Assembly: GCA_048884925.1 (NCBI GenBank)
Contig: JBHLQK010000111.1
Span: 1-9,934 of the forward strand
Length of the DNA stretch: 9,934 nt
From: SMTZ1-83 sp048884925
Lineage (GTDB): Archaea; Asgardarchaeota; Thorarchaeia; Thorarchaeales; Thorarchaeaceae
Reading direction: 5' to 3'
Of the stretch, positions 1 to 6,978 are shown piece by piece. Every line of letters starts with the position of its first letter. Within the stretch, counting starts at the first letter, position 1. The notes under the pieces were generated by a model. It searched no databases, had not been told where the DNA came from, and was given only the letters and a program-made list of their open reading frames with translations. The position numbers and the translations under genes were made by a program.

Positions 1-2
1 TG

Positions 3-50
3 GTAGTAGAGCCTTATGCCTTGGTGGTCAAGGAATGGCAAGAGAGATGA
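3..50 (+). CDS. Possible 3' end of an upstream gene (partial)
   Basis: Frame 3 is open from the window edge and reads VVEPYALVVKEWQER followed by a TGA stop at 48-50. The composition looks like an ordinary protein C-terminus, and the stop lies just before the TATA box of the next gene, as expected for a gene end. With only 15 residues no family can be assigned. A competing frame (2-121) is also open but has a less protein-like composition. The sequence to the left of the window would settle this. Confidence 0.35.
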   Translation, partial: VVEPYALVVKEWQER

Positions 51-84
51 GCCTCCTAAGTCTAGGGTCTTCATCCTTTCAAGA

Positions 85-92
85 TTATATAG
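85..92 (+). promoter_or_regulatory. TATA box for the glmM-like gene
   Basis: TTATATAG lies in an otherwise mixed-composition stretch. At the usual archaeal spacing of about 25 bases, transcription would begin near 110-118, giving a leader of roughly 50 bases before the mutase start. No bacterial -35/-10 pair is visible. Confidence 0.5.
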
Positions 93-165
93 AGGTATTT
101 TGTACACTACGCCGTGAGTAGGTACCTTTTTCTCCAGTAGTGATAGCCTTCACTCCGTGGACATG

Positions 166-1542
166 ATGGCGGGCAAACTCTTCGGTACCACAGGCGTTCG
201 AAAGGTCTACGGCACAGAGTTTGATCTCTCGATGGCTCTAAGATTAGGAAAAGCCCTAGGGACATATCTAGGAGAGGGCACAGTAGTATTGGCGAGAGAT
301 GCTCGAACAACAGGACCTATGATCGAAGATGCTCTTGCTGCAGGTATTCTATCGACCGGCGTCAACGTCGCAAAGGCAGGCATGATTCCAACGCCCACTC
401 TTGCATTCATCACTAAGCATTACGGATACAACACAGGACTGATGGTGACGGCGTCTCACAACCCTCCTGAATATACCGGCGTAAAGTTCTGGGGTCCGAA
501 CAGTATGGGGTATACTCCTGAAATGGAGAATGAGATTGAGCGCATCTATTCCGAGAATAGATTTCAGGTCGCCAAGTGGAATAACTTGGGTAAAGAGCAT
601 TCTGTAGATAATGCTGTAGAGGAACATGTCGCATCCATTTTAGAACGGATTGATTCCAAAAAGATCGAGTCCAGGGAATACAATATAATCGTTGATCCAG
701 GCAATGGTGCTGGCTCTGTCCTGACGCCATATCTCATGAGGAGGCTCGCATGCAAGGTCATCTCCATAAATAGTCAACCAGACGGATATTTTCCGGGAAG
801 AGCATCCGAACCTGATGAAGAGTCACTCACAGATCTCATCAAGGTAGTCAAGGATACCGGTGCAGACCTCGGCATTGCGCATGATGGTGATGCAGACAGA
901 GTCGTCTTTGTTACTGAAAGGGGGGAGGTGATTAGAGGTGACAGGACTGTCGCACTTCTTGCACGAGAAGAACTCAAACGCTCTAAGGAGAGGACTATTG
1001 TAACAACTGTTGATAGCTCAAGGGTGCTTGACGAAACTGTCGAAGAAGCAGGTGGAAAGGCGGTCAGAACACCCGTTGGCGATATTCAGGTGGCTCTCAA
1101 GATGAGTGAAACAGAGGCGGTATTTGGAGGAGAGGCTGCTGGTGTGTTCATCTTCTCGGAATTCCATCACGCCCCAGAGCCATTTCTGGCTGCATGCAAG
1201 ATTCTTGAATTGATGGCATCTACGGGGCAAGCCTTTGGAGTCCTCATCTCTGAAATCCCAGTTTACCCTTTGCGAAAAGCGAAGATAAATTGTTCAAATA
1301 GTAAGAAAAGCGCAGTCATGGCTATCCTTACTGAGTCCCTGCCAAACGCAATGGAAGACACAATGGAGATCATAGCTGTGGATGGAATCGGCATATCTCT
1401 AAAGGAAGGCTGGGTTCTAGTTCGACCATCTGGTACTGAACCGGCTATTAGAATCACCTGTGAGGCACCTACTGAAAAGCAGGTGGAGAAGATACTCAAG
1501 AAGGCTAAGGCAGAGGTGGAAAGAGTCATAGGCGGTTTCTGA
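166..1542 (+). CDS. glmM: Phosphoglucosamine mutase / phosphohexomutase
   Basis: An alpha-D-phosphohexomutase of 458 residues, the usual length for archaeal GlmM/ManB proteins. It would interconvert hexose(amine) 6- and 1-phosphates in the cytosol, most likely GlcN-6-P to GlcN-1-P on the way to UDP-GlcNAc. Visible signatures are the N-terminal KLFGTTGVR, the phosphoserine loop TASHNP (Ser97), the metal-binding loop DGDADR (240-245) and the phosphate-binding loop RPSGTEP (420-426). I chose the ATG at 166 because it gives the family's usual N-terminus (MAGKLFGT); GTG 157 and ATG 163 are in frame, and no clear ribosome binding site decides between them. The sugar-recognition loop is unusual: GGEAAGVFIF, followed by APEP where related archaeal enzymes tend to have CPDG or RDG. 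Substrate therefore cannot be fixed; phosphomannomutase or phosphoglucomutase activity is possible. The product of this pathway, UDP-GlcNAc, is the substrate of the BshA-like enzyme nearby. Confidence 0.88.
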   Translation: MAGKLFGTTGVRKVYGTEFDLSMALRLGKALGTYLGEGTVVLARDARTTGPMIEDALAAGILSTGVNVAKAGMIPTPTLAFITKHYGYNTGLMVTASHNPPEYTGVKFWGPNSMGYTPEMENEIERIYSENRFQVAKWNNLGKEHSVDNAVEEHVASILERIDSKKIESREYNIIVDPGNGAGSVLTPYLMRRLACKVISINSQPDGYFPGRASEPDEESLTDLIKVVKDTGADLGIAHDGDADRVVFVTERGEVIRGDRTVALLAREELKRSKERTIVTTVDSSRVLDETVEEAGGKAVRTPVGDIQVALKMSETEAVFGGEAAGVFIFSEFHHAPEPFLAACKILELMASTGQAFGVLISEIPVYPLRKAKINCSNSKKSAVMAILTESLPNAMEDTMEIIAVDGIGISLKEGWVLVRPSGTEPAIRITCEAPTEKQVEKILKKAKAEVERVIGGF

Positions 1543-1565
1543 CATTCAACTGCACGCGGAATATG

Positions 1566-1604
1566 TTTATAGACAAAACCCCCACTTTCAGGCGCTAAAG
1601 AGGT
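1566..1604 (+). promoter_or_regulatory. Promoter and ribosome binding site of the 132-residue protein gene
   Basis: TTTATAGA at 1566-1573 is a TATA candidate in the 69-base gap after the mutase. It predicts a transcription start near 1593-1599. GAGGT at 1600-1604 lies 7 bases before the ATG at 1612 and is a good Shine-Dalgarno site. The gene can thus be expressed independently of glmM. Confidence 0.5.
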
Positions 1605-1611
1605 CCGTGAA

Positions 1612-2010
1612 ATGAGCAAAGAAGGCGAAGACTTCATTTTAGATGAGTTTGAATGGGCACTCAAAGACCCTACAGAAGAGAAGCTCCGTGCTCTAGGAGA
1701 GGTTGTCAGTATTATCACTACCAAGCTGACAGAAGCCATCAGTAAAATCATGGAAGATGTGTATGAGCTCCAAGATCAGTTGGCTAAACTCGAGTCTTCA
1801 TTCGATGCCAAGATTGGTGCACTTCAAAGAACTGGTGTTGCCGCTAGTCCATCTCCTGCTGCAGCAACGGTAAGTGATGGAGAACCAATAGCACAAGCAC
1901 CAATAGCAAAAGCACCGCCTCCAAGGGCGCCTTCAGGACCTGGTGGAATGATGGGCGAGCTCAAGATGTTACTTGCGGCAAGAAGACGCAAAACTGAAAG
2001 CGGCCAGTAA
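1612..2010 (+). CDS. Small coiled-coil, proline-rich protein with an actin-regulator-like tail
   Basis: I do not recognise this 132-residue protein as a named archaeal family. Residues 1-24 are acidic. Residues about 25-75 form a long amphipathic helix with heptad-like hydrophobics and are probably a coiled coil. Residues 78-112 are low complexity, rich in Ala and Pro, with a near-repeat (APIAQ/APIAK) and a short polyproline stretch, APPPRAP. The tail at 113-129, MMGELKMLLAARRRKTE, resembles without gaps the F-actin-binding motif of Ena/VASP proteins as I remember it (LMEEMNxLLAxRRK). Oligomerising helix, proline linker and basic amphipathic helix is a layout used by eukaryotic actin regulators, and profilins that bind polyproline are known in Asgard archaea. 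Function is inference only. There is no signal peptide or membrane segment. It ends 3 bases from the convergent deacetylase gene. ATG 1612 is supported by its ribosome binding site. Confidence 0.75.
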   Translation: MSKEGEDFILDEFEWALKDPTEEKLRALGEVVSIITTKLTEAISKIMEDVYELQDQLAKLESSFDAKIGALQRTGVAASPSPAAATVSDGEPIAQAPIAKAPPPRAPSGPGGMMGELKMLLAARRRKTESGQ

Positions 2011-2013
2011 TAT

Positions 2014-2670
2014 CTATAGTAGGTTGTCAACACTGTTCTGAGGATAAAAAGGCCCGGCATGCGTTGGCAGTGAAATAGAGAAAGCCTCAGCTCTTTCACA
2101 TGCAGATTGGACCCCTCGTAAACGCGTTCTTGCATCATACAGCTTGAGGTAGTACTGGTCTGATTTCGGCAACTGAGACTTATGGGCTGCCAAAGCTTGG
2201 AGAGCTATCTGATAGCTACTTGTGATGTCAACATGGACATGGGGTCTAGGAAATAAGCTATTGACCTCCATGTGATAGATTCTCTCCACCCGATGAGCAT
2301 TATCAAATATGGTCGCGTGCGATGCCCACTCTACAGCCTGATCAACAATCATTGAGCATTCTAGGTGGTTCCTGTTGTAGTCCTCAGACGAGTGAGTTAT
2401 TATAATTCTTGGCTGCGTTTGCAAGATTGCTCCAATCACTTCATTGGTAAGAGAGGAATCGATAGCAAAGTCGTCCCTCTCGCTCAGATACAAATTACGG
2501 ACCCCTAAGATGCTGCATGCGGCCTCCATCTCAGCATTACGTGTTTCATTTCCTGTCATACACAGGACATCAACAGTGATTCCCAGCTCCACATGCTTTC
2601 TTATGGTGCCGCCCGCGCCTAGGGTTTCATCGTCAGGATGAGCAACAACTGCTAGAATTGAACCACTCAT
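2014..2670 (-). CDS. bshB: PIG-L family N-acetylglucosaminyl deacetylase, BshB-like
   Basis: A 218-residue zinc-dependent deacetylase of the PIG-L/LmbE family. In this setting it would remove the acetyl group from GlcNAc-malate to give GlcN-malate, the second step of bacillithiol synthesis. The N-terminal AHPDDETLGAGG carries metal ligands His11 and Asp14 and the catalytic Asp13. The second metal motif HSSEDYNRNH (93-102) supplies His102; the usual DYHxDH has Asn in place of its first His. The C-terminal pattern (ALAAHKSQ, then RLRG and AEAF near 184-197) is typical of the family. ATG 2670 puts the HPDDE loop at the usual distance from the N-terminus; a GTG at 2715 would add 15 unlikely residues. 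The family also includes MshB and other GlcNAc deacetylases, so the BshB call rests on the neighbouring divergent bshA and bshC. Confidence 0.85.
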   Translation of the reverse strand: MSGSILAVVAHPDDETLGAGGTIRKHVELGITVDVLCMTGNETRNAEMEAACSILGVRNLYLSERDDFAIDSSLTNEVIGAILQTQPRIIITHSSEDYNRNHLECSMIVDQAVEWASHATIFDNAHRVERIYHMEVNSLFPRPHVHVDITSSYQIALQALAAHKSQLPKSDQYYLKLYDARTRLRGVQSACERAEAFSISLPTHAGPFYPQNSVDNLL

Positions 2671-2814
2671 AATGCCGCTAGGGTCTAGGCTACTAATCAA
2701 GCTTTGGCACATCACAAGTCATTAATGTCTGAATGAACAGAAACGCCAATTGGATGTCGAGACCATCCCCCTTAAAGGGAGCGCCTCGAAGTCCTTTTCA
2801 TGAAGGTGTAGCAG
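2671..2814. promoter_or_regulatory. Divergent bshB/bshA promoter region
   Basis: This 144-base spacer drives two genes away from each other. CATTAATG (2720-2727) is an AT-rich candidate promoter element for the leftward deacetylase gene, about 50 bases from its ATG. CTTAAAGG (2771-2778), inside a CCCTT-A-AAGGG inverted repeat (2769-2779), is the best TATA candidate for the rightward glycosyltransferase gene. Another 8-base palindrome, CCAATTGG (2746-2753), lies between them. The ribosome binding site AAGGTG (2803-2808) sits 6 bases before the TTG start of bshA. A regulator acting on both genes could bind here, but no operator family is recognisable. Confidence 0.45.
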
Positions 2815-3978
2815 TTGAGGATAGGAGTTAATCTGTATCCCTCAGTAGGTGGATCTGGACATATTGCCACTAGGCTAGGTCAAGAACTAGCTGCACGAAA
2901 CCACATTATTCACTTCATAACATATCAGAGACCCTTCTCCTTGATGTGGGAGCAGACTCGTGGTGTGCATGTGGACCTAGTTGACCGATTTTCCTATCCG
3001 TTGTTCGAGAATATAGGACCGCCTTATGCCATGGCTCTGACTTCAAAGATAATCAAGGTCGTCAAGGACTCAAAGCTCGATCTAATTCATTCTCACTATG
3101 CCATACCGCATGCGATGTCTGCATACATGGCACGAGAAATCATTGGTGTGCCCTATGTTGTCACTCTTCATGGGTCTGATGTCCATACACTTGGTCTAGA
3201 CCCAGCTTATCAACCGGTTGTGAAACATACGGTGGAGAACGCAGATGCGGTCACCGCGGTGTCTGAATTTCTCAAGAATAAGGCGCATAACGAATTAGGC
3301 ATCGAGAGAGAAATCGTAGTGATTCCCAACTTTGTCGATATTCGTCGCTTCCAACACATAAACGGAACAAGACTCATGGTGGAGAGCGGATGTGTTTCTG
3401 TACGTAAAGGCGAAGAAGCCAAAGAGCTTGACCCTGAGTCCAAGATTCTGCTTCATGCCTCAAACTTCAGAAAGGTCAAACGCGTCACTGAACTAATTGA
3501 TGTTATGAGGATTGTCGTTGATCACTTTCCTAAAGCTCGTCTGATCATAGCTGGAGATGGTCCGACACGCATTGAGGTGGAAAGGAAGATAGAGGCACTT
3601 GATCTCTGCGATAATGTTCACCTTCTTGGTGTAAAGAGCAATATGCAGGAGATTATGTGCTCCGCAGATGTGTTTCTGCTCAATTCAACACTCGAAGGAA
3701 TGCCACTCGTCCTACTTGAGGCCATGTCCTGTAGCCTTCCAGTGGTGACGACTCCAGCAGGCGGTATTCCTGAGCTCGTCAGGCCTGGAAAGGATGGACT
3801 TGTGACTAGAGGTTTTGAAGTGGACGAGTTCGCACAGGCAATAATAGAGATTCTGGAAGACGACTCACTTCGTAGCAAGATTGGAAAAGCAGGAAGAAAG
3901 CGTGTAGAAGAGAGCTTCTCTTCGGACGTCATTGTTTCGAAGTACGAAGCAGTTTTTGAACAAGTAATCAGCAAATGA
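2815..3978 (+). CDS. bshA: N-acetyl-alpha-D-glucosaminyl L-malate synthase (BshA)
   Basis: A 387-residue GT4-family (GT-B fold) retaining glycosyltransferase. BshA transfers GlcNAc from UDP-GlcNAc to L-malate, the first step of bacillithiol synthesis. The match to Bacillus BshA, as I remember that sequence, is close: YPSVGGSG (8-15), then IHFIT with PF a few residues on, HYAIPHA (94-100), LHGSDVHTLG (118-127) and above all HASNFRKVKRV (214-224). The GT4 EX7E motif is at Glu294-Glu302 (EGMPLVLLE), where Bacillus has ESFGLVLLE. Relative to Bacillus there is a short extra segment around 185-205 between the two Rossmann domains. The TTG at 2815 is chosen because AAGGTG lies 6 bases upstream; an ATG at 2800 meets a stop after three codons. 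It is followed 28 bases later by the BshC-type gene, implying co-transcription. No signal peptide or membrane segment is seen. MshA or another GT4 enzyme is less likely. Confidence 0.93.
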   Translation: MRIGVNLYPSVGGSGHIATRLGQELAARNHIIHFITYQRPFSLMWEQTRGVHVDLVDRFSYPLFENIGPPYAMALTSKIIKVVKDSKLDLIHSHYAIPHAMSAYMAREIIGVPYVVTLHGSDVHTLGLDPAYQPVVKHTVENADAVTAVSEFLKNKAHNELGIEREIVVIPNFVDIRRFQHINGTRLMVESGCVSVRKGEEAKELDPESKILLHASNFRKVKRVTELIDVMRIVVDHFPKARLIIAGDGPTRIEVERKIEALDLCDNVHLLGVKSNMQEIMCSADVFLLNSTLEGMPLVLLEAMSCSLPVVTTPAGGIPELVRPGKDGLVTRGFEVDEFAQAIIEILEDDSLRSKIGKAGRKRVEESFSSDVIVSKYEAVFEQVISK

Positions 3979-3984
3979 GGAGGG
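3977..3984 (+). promoter_or_regulatory. Strong ribosome binding site for bshC, overlapping the bshA stop
   Basis: GAGGAGGG begins within the TGA stop of bshA. Its spacing fits the in-frame CTG at 3992 (7 bases) far better than TTG 4007 (22 bases), so it bears directly on the true start of bshC. It also argues for translational coupling of bshA and bshC. Confidence 0.6.
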
Positions 3985-4006
3985 ATTAGGTCTGGATCCA
4001 AGTATA

Positions 4007-5707
4007 TTGGATGTCTATCAACGTTATATTTGGAAAGGTGAGCTTACAGAATTGGCAGAATATCTCTACGACAGACCTATTTTGACGATGGGAGGCATCT
4101 CAGAAAGGGCTCGTACAGTTCTTGATGAATATTCAAAATTCAATTGGCATACCCCTGAGAGAATGGAAGATACTCGCAAAGCTCTTCTGGATGGGAATCG
4201 GAGATTGGGCGCATTGACTCCTAAAGTCAAGGAGTCCATTGAGCATTTGCCTAAGGGGGCTGTCGAGGCTGCGCACCAAAGCGTTGTCATGGGCGGTCCA
4301 TGTTATATTCTCAATAAGGCTGCTACTGCAGCTAGCGTTGCATCGATGGGCACTGAAAGTGGCCTCCCGTTGACACCTTTCTTCTTCATAGCGGACTATG
4401 ATATAGTGCAATCTGAACTCACCAATATACGCACTCCAAATGTTGGCCAGAATGGCAATTTGGTGAGCATACCTGTTGAAAAGGAGTACGAGTTTTCTCC
4501 TGTGAGCGTCATTCCGTTGCCTGGGGATGATTGGCTTAGGCTGATGGAAGATGATGTTCGAGGCAGCTATCGACCACTATTGAAGTCATTAGATGGACAC
4601 GCCCGCATGATATTCGAGGACAGGCTTGAGCAAGCTCTAGCTCTGATTCGATGGGCGTATTATAACTCAGAAACGCTGGGTGAGTGGGGTCAGAGAGTCA
4701 TAAGTCGGCTCTTGAATATTGAGGGAGATCTTGGAATTCCGCTTCTGGCCGGATCAGATCCGAGGGTCCGGGAACTGGTGGTCGATGGACTTGAGTTCCT
4801 CCTGTCACGTAAGAACCTAGATCATTTCCTTGCTGCTCATGATGAGGCAACTGCTAGAATTCAGCAATATGGGTTCAAAACAGGCATTGGAGCTAGAAAT
4901 CAGCACTACGTCCCCTTCTTCTATGAGTGCTCAGGCAGTGACTGCCATCTTGCGAGGATAGAACTCTCGTATCAGGAAGAGGGCTCGAAAACCCTATTGA
5001 CTGGCAAGTGTCCCATATGTGGCGATGATGTGGTAATCGAAATAGATGCAGACAGGCCAGACCTGTCAGACATATCCGGGTCGCTCTCTTTGAGGGTTGA
5101 CACAAGGCAGGTGGCGGTGGACACACTGATACCAATAGTTGCACACATCGGGGGCCCTGGTGAAACAGCCTACTATGCCCAGGTGATTCCAGCAGCAAAA
5201 GAGCTTGGTATACCATTTCCGACTTTCATCAGATATCCTCGCGTCTACTTCAATACACCATGGAATGAACAGCTGGCTGAAGTACTGAGAGAAAAAGGAG
5301 TTTCAACTCTGCATGGTCAAGAAATGTTCAAGACCATGGGGAAGATATCCAGGTTCAAGAAGAAGAAGCGACATGATGAGATGAACTCCATGATTGAGGA
5401 GTTCGAGAATATGCTCACTTCATCCTATTATGAACTCAATGAAATTCATCAAGAGCTTGAGATGAGGAGAGTCCAAGGAGAAGCAAAATCTGATGACTCG
5501 CTTTTGAGTACAAAGCTGGAAGTTGAGAAGTATCTCAGTTGGGTCTATGGGCAGTTTGCAGAGGGGAAATTCAGTCAAGAATCAGCGTGGTCTTGGATAG
5601 AATGGGTATTGAATTCAGGTTTTAGTGACCTCTTTGGGCCATACTTCAGGGCGCATACTCCGGAGATGAAGAATGGAGCAACATACTTCGTGAACTTCAA
5701 TATCTAG
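4007..5707 (+). CDS. bshC: Putative cysteine ligase BshC (bacillithiol synthesis)
   Basis: A 566-residue BshC-family protein, slightly longer than the roughly 540 residues of Bacillus BshC. BshC adds cysteine to GlcN-malate to complete bacillithiol. Family features are HQSVVMGGPCYILNKAATAAS (90-110; family form TGQQ.GL.GGPLYT..K...), PLTPFFFIADYDIVQSE (121-137; family: PVFWIA.EDHD..E), IGGPGETAYYAQV (381-393), FPTFIRYPRVYF (404-415) and a charged helical stretch at about 446-515 that fits the family's coiled-coil domain. Unusually, Cys308-X4-Cys313 and Cys335-X2-Cys338 form a zinc-ribbon-like pair that I do not associate with the Bacillus enzyme. The start is uncertain: a strong GAGGAGGG (3977-3984) lies 22 bases before TTG 4007 but only 7 bases before an in-frame CTG at 3992, which would add LDPSI. 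The stop overlaps the stop of the convergent aminotransferase. Its coupling to bshA supports the assignment; its chemistry here is inferred. Confidence 0.9.
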   Translation: MDVYQRYIWKGELTELAEYLYDRPILTMGGISERARTVLDEYSKFNWHTPERMEDTRKALLDGNRRLGALTPKVKESIEHLPKGAVEAAHQSVVMGGPCYILNKAATAASVASMGTESGLPLTPFFFIADYDIVQSELTNIRTPNVGQNGNLVSIPVEKEYEFSPVSVIPLPGDDWLRLMEDDVRGSYRPLLKSLDGHARMIFEDRLEQALALIRWAYYNSETLGEWGQRVISRLLNIEGDLGIPLLAGSDPRVRELVVDGLEFLLSRKNLDHFLAAHDEATARIQQYGFKTGIGARNQHYVPFFYECSGSDCHLARIELSYQEEGSKTLLTGKCPICGDDVVIEIDADRPDLSDISGSLSLRVDTRQVAVDTLIPIVAHIGGPGETAYYAQVIPAAKELGIPFPTFIRYPRVYFNTPWNEQLAEVLREKGVSTLHGQEMFKTMGKISRFKKKKRHDEMNSMIEEFENMLTSSYYELNEIHQELEMRRVQGEAKSDDSLLSTKLEVEKYLSWVYGQFAEGKFSQESAWSWIEWVLNSGFSDLFGPYFRAHTPEMKNGATYFVNFNI

Positions 5708-6972
5708 AGGTTTTCACTCAGGAGATTCCCCAATCGCTCAATCCCCTCTGAAATGGAACCCCTTGGTATATATGAGAAACCAAGCCGCATAGTGTTGAAC
5801 TCAGGTTTGCTTGGTTCTATGTCACTGCCATTGTTGATCAGTTTGTATCCGGTGATTGGATAGAACGATCCTCCTGGCACATAGATGATATCGTTTGGGA
5901 TTGCGAAATTCTTCATGAACTCACCACTATCAAATGGCGTTTCACTCTGCCACCAGATGAAGAAGCCTCCTGTAGGGTTGGTCCATTTGCCAGCAGGAAA
6001 TGATGAATCTATGGCTTTGGCCATAGCTTCCGCGCGCGCTTTGTATCGTGGAATGCTTTGCCGCATAGCTTCGTCAATATGCTCTCTATAGTATACATCC
6101 AAGATTCTCTGAACCAGTGTTGAGGTGCACAGGTCGAGATACCCCTTGTCCTTCTCCACCTCCTCCTTCACATTTGGCGGTAGAATTGAATATCCAACCC
6201 TTAGGACTGCTGCTTCCTTGCTAGTAGTTCCTAGGTACGCAACACGCTCGTTTTCCTTGTCAAGCGTCTTGATAGCGGGAGGGGTTTTATTGAACTGAAT
6301 CTCAGCATAAGCCGAGTCTTCAACAATGAGAATGTTCTCATTCTCACACACATCAAATAGGGCTTGACGCCTTTTCTGGGGTAAAGTAGTACCCGCAGGA
6401 TTGTCGCTGTCAGGCACAACATAGACCATATCTGGGCATTTTCCGAACTTGGTCTGAGAGAGTTGGATTGCTTTCTCTACATACTCGGGGATTATTCCGT
6501 CGAGGTCAGTGGGAACAGTGAGAACTCTCGCTCCAAGTTTCACTGCAGGGACTAGGAAACCAAGATAAGATGGAGCAGGCGTGATGATGACATCGCCAGG
6601 ATTGACGATAGTATCCAGTAAGGCGTAGAGAGCCTGCTGAGACCCATTAGTTATGGTGATATTGTTCCATTCATCCACGGGGTCGATTGGTATTCCGCGA
6701 ACATCATGCATACGCTTTGCCAATGTTTTCAGAAACCATGGCTGCCCACCGGTAGGTCCATAGTTTAGATCGTCAAGGGCTTGCTTCGAATTCTGCTGGT
6801 ATTCCCTCCCCAGATCTTCCATGATTCGACCGAATATTTCAGTAGGCATGATGCCCGGTTTGCCGCCCGCGAAATAGTACTTTACATTATACTTGAGAAG
6901 CGCACGAATCTGAGACTCCTCGATGAGAGTAGTCCAAGTCGCAAAATGATATCCAGAATTATTTCTCGCCAT
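5704..6972 (-). CDS. Class I/II (fold type I) PLP-dependent aminotransferase
   Basis: A 422-residue cytosolic aminotransferase related to the LysN/Aro8 (2-aminoadipate and aromatic amino acid) branch of fold type I. The sequence shows NYGPTGGQPWFLKTLA (70-85), the TNGSQQAL helix (108-115), DNPAGTTL (190-197, with Asn191 contacting the cofactor), Asp219 and Tyr222 in VEDSAYAE, the Schiff-base lysine Lys252 in TTSKEAAVLRVGY, and Arg396 in MRLGFSYIP for the substrate carboxylate. The length is normal and all catalytic residues are present. ATG 6972 has GGGAAGGA 7 bases upstream. Such enzymes commonly serve lysine, aromatic or branched-chain amino acids; the substrate cannot be read from sequence. 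It lies downstream of pyrF on the same strand with a 184-base gap holding an inverted repeat, so it probably has its own regulated promoter. I see no direct link to bacillithiol synthesis beyond position. Confidence 0.9.
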   Translation of the reverse strand: MARNNSGYHFATWTTLIEESQIRALLKYNVKYYFAGGKPGIMPTEIFGRIMEDLGREYQQNSKQALDDLNYGPTGGQPWFLKTLAKRMHDVRGIPIDPVDEWNNITITNGSQQALYALLDTIVNPGDVIITPAPSYLGFLVPAVKLGARVLTVPTDLDGIIPEYVEKAIQLSQTKFGKCPDMVYVVPDSDNPAGTTLPQKRRQALFDVCENENILIVEDSAYAEIQFNKTPPAIKTLDKENERVAYLGTTSKEAAVLRVGYSILPPNVKEEVEKDKGYLDLCTSTLVQRILDVYYREHIDEAMRQSIPRYKARAEAMAKAIDSSFPAGKWTNPTGGFFIWWQSETPFDSGEFMKNFAIPNDIIYVPGGSFYPITGYKLINNGSDIEPSKPEFNTMRLGFSYIPRGSISEGIERLGNLLSENL

Positions 6973-6978
6973 CAGTCT

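Noticed and set aside
1..80. Possible tRNA-like segment (GGTGGTCAAGG)
   Set aside because: No T-loop consensus, no acceptor stem pairing and no credible anticodon arm could be drawn.
2..121. Open frame to the stop at 119-121 at the left edge
   Set aside because: It runs through the TATA box of glmM, has a composition unlike a protein C-terminus, and competes with a more protein-like frame ending at 50.
1824..2138. Leftward ORF across the end of the coiled-coil gene and the deacetylase gene
   Set aside because: It overlaps two well-supported genes and is a shadow of their codon composition.
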